64,000 nt of DNA from Flavobacteriales bacterium (GTDB lineage Bacteria > Bacteroidota > Bacteroidia > Flavobacteriales > Flavobacteriaceae): the NCBI GenBank assembly GCA_026993355.1, contig JALWTX010000022.1:186001-250000 (forward strand), written 5' to 3'. The notes beneath the pieces were generated by a model that saw only the letters and a program-made list of their open reading frames with translations, ran no database searches and was not told the DNA's origin. The position numbers were made by a program, and so were the translations under genes. Shown one piece after another: positions 52,870 to 61,063 of the stretch (positions within the stretch are counted from its first letter, which is position 1; each line of letters opens with the position of its first letter).

Positions 52870-53898
52870 TTAGGGCTTTCTTGTTGACTCTCGTTCTACT
52901 AAATTAGTTGGAATAATTACTGATTTAGGCGTGTTTAAGCTAGATTTATCTTCAATTTTTTCGAGTAATATTTCCATAGCTTTTTCTCCCATTTCAAAGC
53001 CGTGTTGCGCAATGGTTGACAAACTGGGTGTGGTGGATTTTGAAATGAAACCGTCGGTAAAACCGATCACCATTAGATCATCCGTAATTTTCAAATTTAA
53101 CTGCGCAGCTAATTTTAATGTCAAAGCGGCATATTTTTCGTTGACGGCAAAAACCGCATCGAGCATGGGGTTCAGGTCAAATAATTTGGCAATTTGCTCT
53201 TTGATTGACGCTCGTTCATCAATGTGAAAAATTAAATTGCTGTCCAATTCATATCCGGCTTCCAATAAAGCTTTTTTATAACCCTTCTCTCTATCAGCTC
53301 CCACACTGATATGTGGTGGCGTCGTTAAAATGGCAATTCGCTGCGCGCCTTTATCAATCAAATGTTTGGTTGCTTTATAGCCACCTTCCACATCATTAAT
53401 GGTTACTTTATTGACATTTAATCCGGACGGCGTACGATCAAAAAATACTAAGGGGAAACGACGGTCTAATAAAGTTGAAAAATGCATAAAATTATTCTTT
53501 TCAAAGCTTTGTTTTGCCACCGAAACCAACAATCCATCGACATAACCATTTGTCAATAAGTCTGTCATTTGCCGTTCCTTTTCCCATTCATCATTAGACA
53601 TGGTAATCAACAATTTATAGCCGGCATGTGATGCATAATTTTCTGCCCCGCTAATAACCCGCGAAAAGAAGTGATGCACCAGTTCGGGAACAATTACCCC
53701 AATAGTCATGGTACGTTGTCGCTGCAAGCTAACCGCCAGATTATTAGGCCGGTAACCAACTTCATTGACATAGTCAAGAATACGCTTTTTGGTTAAGTCG
53801 CTTATTTCATGACTATCTTTTAAAGCTTTAGAAACAGTCGAAATAGATACATTCAAAGAAGCAGCAATTTTTTTTAAAGTAATTTTTTCAACGCGCAT
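52870..53898 (-). CDS. LacI family transcriptional regulator of the glucan locus
   Basis: 342 residues. The N-terminal helix-turn-helix is ITLKKIAASLNVSISTVSKAL with the hinge YRPNNLAVSLQRQRT. The periplasmic-binding-like effector domain runs from about 60 to 330 (TIGVIVPELVHHFFSRVISG, GYVDGLLVS, IGFTDGFISK). It lies between the MFS-GH operon and susC, divergent from susC, with a near-perfect LacI-type operator in the gap. Control of both operons by a maltodextrin is inferred. Its stop codon lies inside a palindrome. Confidence 0.92.
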   Translation of the reverse strand: MRVEKITLKKIAASLNVSISTVSKALKDSHEISDLTKKRILDYVNEVGYRPNNLAVSLQRQRTMTIGVIVPELVHHFFSRVISGAENYASHAGYKLLITMSNDEWEKERQMTDLLTNGYVDGLLVSVAKQSFEKNNFMHFSTLLDRRFPLVFFDRTPSGLNVNKVTINDVEGGYKATKHLIDKGAQRIAILTTPPHISVGADREKGYKKALLEAGYELDSNLIFHIDERASIKEQIAKLFDLNPMLDAVFAVNEKYAALTLKLAAQLNLKITDDLMVIGFTDGFISKSTTPSLSTIAQHGFEMGEKAMEILLEKIEDKSSLNTPKSVIIPTNLVERESTRKP

Positions 53899-53943
53899 TA
53901 TTTTTTATGATTTTTTTCATAAAAATAATACATTTAACATTTT

Positions 53944-53959
53944 ACGCAAACGTTTTCGT
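53944..53959. promoter_or_regulatory. LacI-type operator between lacI and susC
   Basis: ACGCAAACGTTTTCGT is a 16-bp palindrome with a single mismatched pair, centred on CG as LacI-family operators are. It is 46 bases from the lacI start and 140 bases from the susC start. Confidence 0.6.
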
Positions 53960-54098
53960 TAATAAAAACTGATTTATGTTAGTTTTTTGTAAAGTTTTTT
54001 ATTTACATTTATAAGCGTGAAATAAAAATGTAAACAATCTTCATCTCAAAACTTTTGTTATTAAAGTAAATTAATACTAATGTCAAAAATTAAATTCA

Positions 54099-57041
54099 AT
54101 GAACAACTTAAAAACATACCTTCTATCCTTGTTACTCCTCATTCCTTTGCTGAATCAAGCACAAATATTGATTCGCGGAGTTGTAACAGATCAAAAAACA
54201 GGCGAAGCCTTACCAGGCGTTAATGTCTTGGTAATGGGGAATGAACATTTGGGAACGGCCACCGATTTTGATGGGAAATTTACCTTAAATAAGGTGCCCG
54301 AAAATGCCAAAATAGAATTTAGTTATGTCGGTTACAAAACCAAAGTCTTACCTGCCAAACCATTTATGAATGTAAAATTGGCGGAAGATAATCAAAAATT
54401 AAATGAAGTAATTGTTATTGGTTACGGAAGTACTAAAAAATCAGATTTGACAGGTTCGGTCGATAAAATCACACCCAAAAATTTTAATAAAGGTCCGGTT
54501 ACAAGCGCAGAAAGCTTAATCACCGGTAAGATAGCCGGTGTAACCGTAACCCCGCCAAGTGGTGCCCCCGGTGAAGGTGGCTCTATTAGCATTAGAGGTA
54601 TCAGTTCTCTGTCGCTAACCAATCAACCGCTTTATGTGGTTGATGGTGTCCCTTTGGGCGGTGGTATATCAGGCTCTCGAAACAATTTAAATTTTGTAAA
54701 TCCGAAAGACATCGCCAATATTGTCATTCTGAAAGATGCCTCCGCAACAGCCATTTATGGTTCAAGAGCTGCCAATGGCGTTGTGTTGATAACGACAAAA
54801 AAAGGAAAGAAAAAAGATTTCCATTTTAATTATTCTATTACCCAATCTTTCTCAGAACCTTACAAATATGTCGATGTTTTAAATTCATATCAATTAAAAG
54901 ATTTGGTTTATGATATTGGTGATCCGGCCTCAATCAATCTATTAGGTCCAGTTGATCCAAACGACCCGAATAACAGATTGATACAACATACCAATTGGCA
55001 AAAAGAAATTTATCAAGCAGCCATCGGGAATGAACACAATTTCAGCGCCAGCGGTAGTTTATTAGAGGTGCCAACCCGCTTATCAATTGGGTATACCAAT
55101 AAAGATGGGATTTTAAAGACCGATGCTTTTAAACGTACAACTGCGGCCTTAAACTTACATCCCAGTTTACTCGATGATTACCTTAAAATCGACTTGAATG
55201 CCCGGGGCATGTATACTGAAAATCATTTCGCAAACCGGGGCGCAATTGGATCTGCCATCGTTTTTGATCCTACCAAACCGGTTTATGATCCGGCTTCTCC
55301 ATTTGCAGGTTATTATAGTTGGATTGATCCTAATACTAATTTGCAATATAACTTGGCCCCGACCAATCCCGTTGCACTAATTGATTTGACTAATGATTAT
55401 TCGTATGTCAAACGTTTTATGGGTAATGCCAAATTTGATTACAAATTGCATTTTTTTCCTGCCATAACAGCTACTTTTAATGTAGGTTTGGATAAAGCCC
55501 AAAGTAAAGGTCATAGTATTTCGTCACCTGATATGCCTACCAGTGATGCCAGTTGGCAAGGTGTTCATAATAAATATTCCAGCGACAATACCAATAAATT
55601 ATTAGATGCATACTTAACCTATAACAAAGATTTTAATCAACATAAGGTCTCTCTTTTGACGGGCTATTCCTATCAATCATTTGAGTATAGCAGTACTTAT
55701 TATGATGATTATAAATTTCAACACAATATCCCCGATTTTAATCAAATAGATAAATCAAAAGAAGTGTTATTATCTTATTTTGGGCGGTTAAATTACAATT
55801 TTAACGACAAATATTTACTCACAGCCACTTTAAGAGCCGATGCTTCTTCAAAACTCAATCCGCAAGACCGTTGGGGATATTTTCCTTCAGTTGCGTTGGC
55901 ATGGAATATCCACAAAGAAAACTTTATGAAAAACAGTGGTTTTAACGAGCTAAAATTACGTATCGGTTATGGCGAAGTTGGTAATGTAAATGGTCTGGCA
56001 CCTTATAAATATTTAACCCGTTATACAGTTAGTAACAGTACTGCCGCTTATCAATTTGGCAGTAATTTTTATAATACTTACCGACCTGATCCGGTTAACA
56101 AACATTTGCGTTGGGAAGTAGGCAAAACAACCAATGTCGGGTTAGATTTTGCTATTTTAAATCATCGTTTAAGCGGCTCTTTAAACCTTTACAAAAAGGA
56201 AACCAAAGATTTGATTATTTTTGCCTTGGTTGACCCTTTTACCAATTTTGGTAACCGGATTGAAAGCAACGTTGGTAATATGACCAATCAGGGAATTGAA
56301 TTTCAATTAAACGGCATTATAATTAAAAATAAAGATCTTCAATGGCAGCTAAATTATAATATTGCTTACAATAACAATAAAGTAACATATATGCCATTTG
56401 ATCAAGAAGTCGGCGGTATAGAAGGTGGTGTTGGCAATACAGTCCAAATTCATTCACAAGGACATGTCCCCTATTCATTTTATGTTTATCAACAAGTTTA
56501 TGATACCAATGGCAAACCTTTAGAAGGTGTTTTTGTCGACCGCAATGGTGACCATGTAATCAATAACAAGGATAAGTATTTTATGGGAAGCCCGTTTGCC
56601 GATGTTTTAATGGGATTGAGTTCTTCTTTTTCTTATAAAAACTTTGATTTTTCTATTTCTTCCAGAGCCAGCTTAGGTAATTATATGTATAACAATGTCG
56701 CTTCAAGCAAATCGGTCCCGATTAATTTAAGTGGTAAACCTTTCTTGACCAATATTCACAGCGATTATTTCAATTCCGGCTTTGATACTTTTTCAGATAC
56801 AAATCTTTTAAGTGATTATTATGTTCAAGATGCTTCTTTCTTTAAGATAGACAACATCAGCATAGGTTACAAATTTCCAAAATTCTATAAAAATATGAAT
56901 TTACGTTTTTTTGGCAGTCTGCAAAATGTCGCCACCTTTACAAAATATAAAGGTTTGGATCCAGAAATAGGCGGTGGTATAGATAATAATTTTTATCCAC
57001 GTCCACGAACTTATAGTTTCGGTTTTAATTTAGATTATTAA
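54099..57041 (+). CDS. susC: SusC-like TonB-dependent maltodextrin transporter
   Basis: 980 residues. Signal peptide (ending LLNQAQ), then a carboxypeptidase-like regulatory domain (about 23-100, GVVTDQKTGEALPGVNVLV), the SusC junction VIVIGYGSTKKSDLTGSV, the plug (ISIRGISSLSLTNQPLYVVDGVPLG broken over two strands) and a 22-strand barrel ending in an aromatic YSFGFNLDY. It forms the outer-membrane pore and pairs with the SusD lid encoded 3 bases downstream. Maltodextrin as substrate is inferred from the neighbouring GH13/GH65 genes. Confidence 0.95.
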   Translation: MNNLKTYLLSLLLLIPLLNQAQILIRGVVTDQKTGEALPGVNVLVMGNEHLGTATDFDGKFTLNKVPENAKIEFSYVGYKTKVLPAKPFMNVKLAEDNQKLNEVIVIGYGSTKKSDLTGSVDKITPKNFNKGPVTSAESLITGKIAGVTVTPPSGAPGEGGSISIRGISSLSLTNQPLYVVDGVPLGGGISGSRNNLNFVNPKDIANIVILKDASATAIYGSRAANGVVLITTKKGKKKDFHFNYSITQSFSEPYKYVDVLNSYQLKDLVYDIGDPASINLLGPVDPNDPNNRLIQHTNWQKEIYQAAIGNEHNFSASGSLLEVPTRLSIGYTNKDGILKTDAFKRTTAALNLHPSLLDDYLKIDLNARGMYTENHFANRGAIGSAIVFDPTKPVYDPASPFAGYYSWIDPNTNLQYNLAPTNPVALIDLTNDYSYVKRFMGNAKFDYKLHFFPAITATFNVGLDKAQSKGHSISSPDMPTSDASWQGVHNKYSSDNTNKLLDAYLTYNKDFNQHKVSLLTGYSYQSFEYSSTYYDDYKFQHNIPDFNQIDKSKEVLLSYFGRLNYNFNDKYLLTATLRADASSKLNPQDRWGYFPSVALAWNIHKENFMKNSGFNELKLRIGYGEVGNVNGLAPYKYLTRYTVSNSTAAYQFGSNFYNTYRPDPVNKHLRWEVGKTTNVGLDFAILNHRLSGSLNLYKKETKDLIIFALVDPFTNFGNRIESNVGNMTNQGIEFQLNGIIIKNKDLQWQLNYNIAYNNNKVTYMPFDQEVGGIEGGVGNTVQIHSQGHVPYSFYVYQQVYDTNGKPLEGVFVDRNGDHVINNKDKYFMGSPFADVLMGLSSSFSYKNFDFSISSRASLGNYMYNNVASSKSVPINLSGKPFLTNIHSDYFNSGFDTFSDTNLLSDYYVQDASFFKIDNISIGYKFPKFYKNMNLRFFGSLQNVATFTKYKGLDPEIGGGIDNNFYPRPRTYSFGFNLDY

Positions 57042-57044
57042 AAA

Positions 57045-58952
57045 ATGAAAAAAATGAAAAAAATTCAATTCAACATAATTATTTTGCTCCTGTTGGGCTT
57101 TATGATAAGTTCTTGTCAAAAAGACTTGGATCAATCACCCATCGATCCTGACAGTTTTACTCAAAAAGATGTTTTTGCCAATCCACAAGAAGCCAAAGGT
57201 GCCTTAGCCAAAGTTTATGCCAGTTTGGCATTAACCGGGCAAAAAGGTCCTGCCGGCGATCCCGATATTTCGGATATTGACGAAGGCTTTTCTCAATTTA
57301 GCCGGATGCTGTTTAATTTAAATGAACTCACGACCGACCATGCCGTTATTGCATGGGGCGATCCCGGATTACAAGATTTACACGGCATGTATTGGACAGC
57401 TGGTAATGATTTTACCGATGCTATGTATTACCGTTTGGCTCAAACCGTTTCTTTTGCCAATTCATTTATCGAAAATGCACAAGAATTAAATAGTGACCCA
57501 GAAGTAAAGTTTTACATTGCCGAAGCCAGATTTATACGAGCCTACGCGTATTATAATTTAATGGATTTATATGGTAATGTTCCTTTGGTTACTAAAGTCT
57601 CTACTGAATTACCGCAACAAGCAAACAGACAGCAAATATTCGATTTTGTAGAAAATGAATTATTAGATATCCAAAGCAAACTCAAAGATAGTGGCACCAA
57701 TGAATATGGACGCGTCGATAAAGTAGCCGCCTGGGCCTTATTGTCACGCTTATATCTAAATGCAGAATCATTTATAGGAACCCCGATGTATGACAAATGT
57801 GTCACCTATTCGGAAAAAGTCATGAATTCTACTTACCAAATAGATATGAATGATGTTAATGGAAACGGAACCGCCTATGACGAACTATTTTTGGCAGATA
57901 ACAATTCAAATGGTGCACAAAATGAATTTATCTTTGCTCTGAATTTCGATGGTAATCACTCACAAACCTATGGAGGAACCACTTTTTTAGTTCACGCAGC
58001 CGTAGGTGGTAGCATGCAACCCGGCAATTTTGGTATCAATGGCGGTTGGTGGGGACTGAGAACAACCAAAAATTTAGTCAATAAATTTGTGATTGACATC
58101 AATACATTAAACGCCAATTTAGGAGGTACTTTGAGTGATTGGGGATTGGTAGGAAGTGCTACACCCAACGGATGGGGCAGTACAAATGATATCGAAATGT
58201 ATGAAACCAGCAACAATGTTTTTGAAATATATGCCCAATTAACTGCCGGGGAACTTAAATTTCGTTACAATGAAAATTGGGGTCAAAATTATGGCGATGA
58301 CAATGCTGATGGCACCCTGGATGCCGGCGGTGCAAATATTGTAATTCCTGCTGATGGCACTTATCATATAGTGATGGATTTAAACACTATGACCTATAGC
58401 ATTACCCCTTATTCTGCTGACAAACGCGGCATGTTTTATACACAAGGACAAAATTTGGAAATTCAAGATATGACCCAATTTACTGAGGGCTATGCAGTTA
58501 CAAAATTCAAGAATATCGATTCAAATGGCAACGCCGGTAGTGATACCAGTGGCAACTTTGTTGACACCGATTTACCTTTGATTCGCTTGGCTGAAATTTA
58601 TTTAAACTATGCCGAAGCGGTTATTAGAGGTGGTGGCGGCGATATCAATACAGCCGTTGCCAAGGTCAATGAATTACGTGAACGTGCTTATGGCAATACT
58701 GCCGGTAATATAACGGCAGCTGATTTGACCTTGGACTTTATTCTCAATGAACGGTCCAAAGAATTATATTGGGAAGGTCTCCGACGTACCGATCTGATTC
58801 GTTATGGCTATTTTACTACTGCCAATTACATTTGGCCGTTTAAAGGTAATGATCCCAATGGTGTGGGAATAGATTCGTACAGAAAATTATTCCCCTTGCC
58901 ACCCAATGTTTTATCTATCAACCCGAATTTACATCAAAATCCCGGTTATTAA
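57045..58952 (+). CDS. susD: SusD-like lipoprotein with inserted SusE-type starch-binding domain
   Basis: 635 residues, about 95 more than usual for this family. Lipobox GFMISSC (C24). SusD TPR/helical parts are AYYNLMDLYGNVPLVTK and the C-terminal ELRERAYGN, FILNERSKELYWEGLRRTDLIRYG and NPGY end. Between NLVNKF (about 345) and DKRGMFYTQGQ (about 459) sits residues 363-456, which copies the repeat of the next gene's product: WGLVGSATPNGWG, GELKFRYNENWGQNYGDDNADGT split over strands, and DGTYHIVMDL. The insert is thus a carbohydrate-binding module within SusD. Confidence 0.93.
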   Translation: MKKMKKIQFNIIILLLLGFMISSCQKDLDQSPIDPDSFTQKDVFANPQEAKGALAKVYASLALTGQKGPAGDPDISDIDEGFSQFSRMLFNLNELTTDHAVIAWGDPGLQDLHGMYWTAGNDFTDAMYYRLAQTVSFANSFIENAQELNSDPEVKFYIAEARFIRAYAYYNLMDLYGNVPLVTKVSTELPQQANRQQIFDFVENELLDIQSKLKDSGTNEYGRVDKVAAWALLSRLYLNAESFIGTPMYDKCVTYSEKVMNSTYQIDMNDVNGNGTAYDELFLADNNSNGAQNEFIFALNFDGNHSQTYGGTTFLVHAAVGGSMQPGNFGINGGWWGLRTTKNLVNKFVIDINTLNANLGGTLSDWGLVGSATPNGWGSTNDIEMYETSNNVFEIYAQLTAGELKFRYNENWGQNYGDDNADGTLDAGGANIVIPADGTYHIVMDLNTMTYSITPYSADKRGMFYTQGQNLEIQDMTQFTEGYAVTKFKNIDSNGNAGSDTSGNFVDTDLPLIRLAEIYLNYAEAVIRGGGGDINTAVAKVNELRERAYGNTAGNITAADLTLDFILNERSKELYWEGLRRTDLIRYGYFTTANYIWPFKGNDPNGVGIDSYRKLFPLPPNVLSINPNLHQNPGY

Positions 58953-58969
58953 TTTAAAAATCTTATCTT

Positions 58970-60289
58970 ATGAAAAAATTATATAAATTTTCTTTGACGT
59001 TTTTGGCACTGCTACTTCTAATGAGCAGTTGTCAAAAAAAAGAATTTATCCAAATAAATCCGGATGCTAAAATTGAAGCCCGGCTTTCTGACAATAATTT
59101 AGTCTTAAATGAAAATACTGCCGATCAAAATGTTTTGCAAATCTCTTGGAATGAACCCAACTTCGGCTTTAAAGCCGCTCCTTCTTACATCGTTTTATTG
59201 GACATAGACGGGGGCGATTTTAGCCAAGCCGTTGTTTTTCCGGTAGGAGCTGAATTACAAAAAAACTTTACCGGTAGCGAACTGAATAATAAGCTATTAG
59301 CTTTAGGACTACATGCCGGAACGGCACAAAACGTTATTTTTAAAGTGCGGGCAAAATTAGGGACTGATGTCATTTTTGAGTCAAATATATTAACCTTGAC
59401 GGTTACCCCTTATGCAACCATTTTGGACTTATCGACCTCTTGGGGCATTGTTGGTAGTGCCACGCCCGGAGGATGGGGAAGTCCGGATATACCGGATTTA
59501 CCTTTCTACCAAACAGACAACCCCGATGTTATTGTGGCTTATGTAACTTTAAGAGACGGCGAAATCAAATTTAGAGAAAATAATGACTGGGCAAATAATT
59601 ATGGTGATAATGGTTTAGATGGCACTTTAGATGCCGATGGCGCCAATATTCCGGTAACTGCAGGTACTTACAAAATAACTATTGACTGGTCTACAAATAC
59701 CTACACCATTGAACCTTTTAGTTGGGGTATTGTGGGAGACGCTACACCCAACGGTTGGAATGGACCGGATATTAAATTAACTTACAACCCCTATAACGAT
59801 GATTGGAAAGCTGCTGTTACTTTAACCAATGGTGCTATTAAATTCCGGTTAAACAACGACTGGGTGGTTAATTACGGCGACACCGGCGCTGATGGCACCT
59901 TAGAACCGGGTGGTGATAATATAAATGTAACCGCCGGTCATTATATTATCACATTTAATCCAAAAAACATGACATACAGTATTGATGCAGCCGATTTATG
60001 GGGACTGGTTGGCGATGCGACACCTAATGGTTGGAATGGCCCTGATTTGAAATTTTTACCGGATTTCGGTTTACATCCGGGTAAATTTTATCTCAATGGG
60101 GTAACTTTAATAAATGGGGTAGTCAAAATACGTCAAAATGACAACTGGAGTGTCAATTATGGAGATGATGGCAATGATGGAACCTTAGAACCCGATGGTG
60201 CAAATATTCCTGTAAGTGCAGGCACTTATAATATCATATTAGATTTTTCTGTTAATCCGCCAACTATTCAAATTTTGGCATGGCAATAA
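58970..60289 (+). CDS. SusE/SusF-like outer-membrane starch-binding lipoprotein
   Basis: 439 residues. Lipobox LLMSSC (C21). Residues about 25-150 are the SusE N-terminal immunoglobulin-like domain (LVLNENTADQNVLQISWNEP). Three tandem starch-binding modules follow, beginning at W158, W252 and W344. Each has the pattern WGIVGDATPNGWNGPD, IKFR.N.DW..NYGD.G.DGTLE, then a GTY.I..D strand. They would bind alpha-glucan at the cell surface. The gene is 17 bases downstream of susD and is closed by a perfect 16-bp hairpin. Confidence 0.92.
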   Translation: MKKLYKFSLTFLALLLLMSSCQKKEFIQINPDAKIEARLSDNNLVLNENTADQNVLQISWNEPNFGFKAAPSYIVLLDIDGGDFSQAVVFPVGAELQKNFTGSELNNKLLALGLHAGTAQNVIFKVRAKLGTDVIFESNILTLTVTPYATILDLSTSWGIVGSATPGGWGSPDIPDLPFYQTDNPDVIVAYVTLRDGEIKFRENNDWANNYGDNGLDGTLDADGANIPVTAGTYKITIDWSTNTYTIEPFSWGIVGDATPNGWNGPDIKLTYNPYNDDWKAAVTLTNGAIKFRLNNDWVVNYGDTGADGTLEPGGDNINVTAGHYIITFNPKNMTYSIDAADLWGLVGDATPNGWNGPDLKFLPDFGLHPGKFYLNGVTLINGVVKIRQNDNWSVNYGDDGNDGTLEPDGANIPVSAGTYNIILDFSVNPPTIQILAWQ

Positions 60290-60300
60290 TCAGACTAAAC

Positions 60301-60334
60301 AACCCCGTTTTAGCGCTTGCGCTAAAACGGGGTT
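60301..60334 (+). terminator. Perfect 16-bp hairpin after the SusE-like gene
   Basis: AACCCCGTTTTAGCGC pairs with GCGCTAAAACGGGGTT around TT. The sequence after it is only moderately T-rich, so it may slow transcription or protect the susCDE message and not end it fully. Confidence 0.7.
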
Positions 60335-60347
60335 AAATTAAATAAGC

Positions 60348-61034
60348 ATGAAAGCGATCATTATCCTTTTAATATTTAGTATAAACTTACCCTTACTTGG
60401 GCAAGTTGGAATCGGAAATACCCCTGATGCTTCTGCTCAACTAGATATTGCAGCCACTAATAAAGGTGTTCTTATCCCAAGAGTTTCATTTGCTAATGTC
60501 ACAAACAGCACTTTGGATGGCATTAATCAAGCACCTGAAGGTCTAACCATTTATAATACAAATGATAATATTGTAGGTGGAAATGGTAAAGGTTTTTATT
60601 TTTTCAATGGCACAAAATGGTCTAAATTAATTCCACAGCAAGATAATGTTGCAATAATAAGCATTGACACAAATCAAGTAACAGTTAGCAATACAAGCGG
60701 CGCAGATGTTGCCGGATATGATGCGGCTATAGAACCCATTTTCTTTAATAAAAACGGCCAATTACAAATTAAATTAATTGTCCGGTATTCGGCCATCAAT
60801 GGCATTGTTAATTTCCAATTGAGAGCCCATGATAATCTAACGGAGACCTACCCCATTAAAAATACTGATTTTAGTATTTTTGCAGCAACACAAACAGGAG
60901 GTGTGGCCACCAGCGATTGGAAAAATTGGGATGCCGGTACCAATGCTCAAGAAATCCATTTGTTTGCTTGGGTAAACAATGGTGGTGACTATGTTAGCAT
61001 TGAAAGCGCTTATTTATATATTCGGTCACAATAA
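60348..61034 (+). CDS. Secreted protein with Bacteroidota surface-fibre-like N-terminus
   Basis: 228 residues. After a signal peptide (ending LPLLGQ) comes VGIGNTPDASAQLDIAATN and KGVLIPRVSF, the opening seen in many secreted Bacteroidota proteins with tail-fibre-like repeats. The C-terminal half (from about 105) looks like a single beta-sandwich (LQIKLIVRYSAINGIVNF, then HLFAWVNNGG). No catalytic motif is visible. Between the SusE-like and amylase genes it may be a surface glucan-binding factor, but that is only context. Confidence 0.6.
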   Translation: MKAIIILLIFSINLPLLGQVGIGNTPDASAQLDIAATNKGVLIPRVSFANVTNSTLDGINQAPEGLTIYNTNDNIVGGNGKGFYFFNGTKWSKLIPQQDNVAIISIDTNQVTVSNTSGADVAGYDAAIEPIFFNKNGQLQIKLIVRYSAINGIVNFQLRAHDNLTETYPIKNTDFSIFAATQTGGVATSDWKNWDAGTNAQEIHLFAWVNNGGDYVSIESAYLYIRSQ

Positions 61035-61063
61035 AATTTTCAACAATCACTTATACTTTTTTT

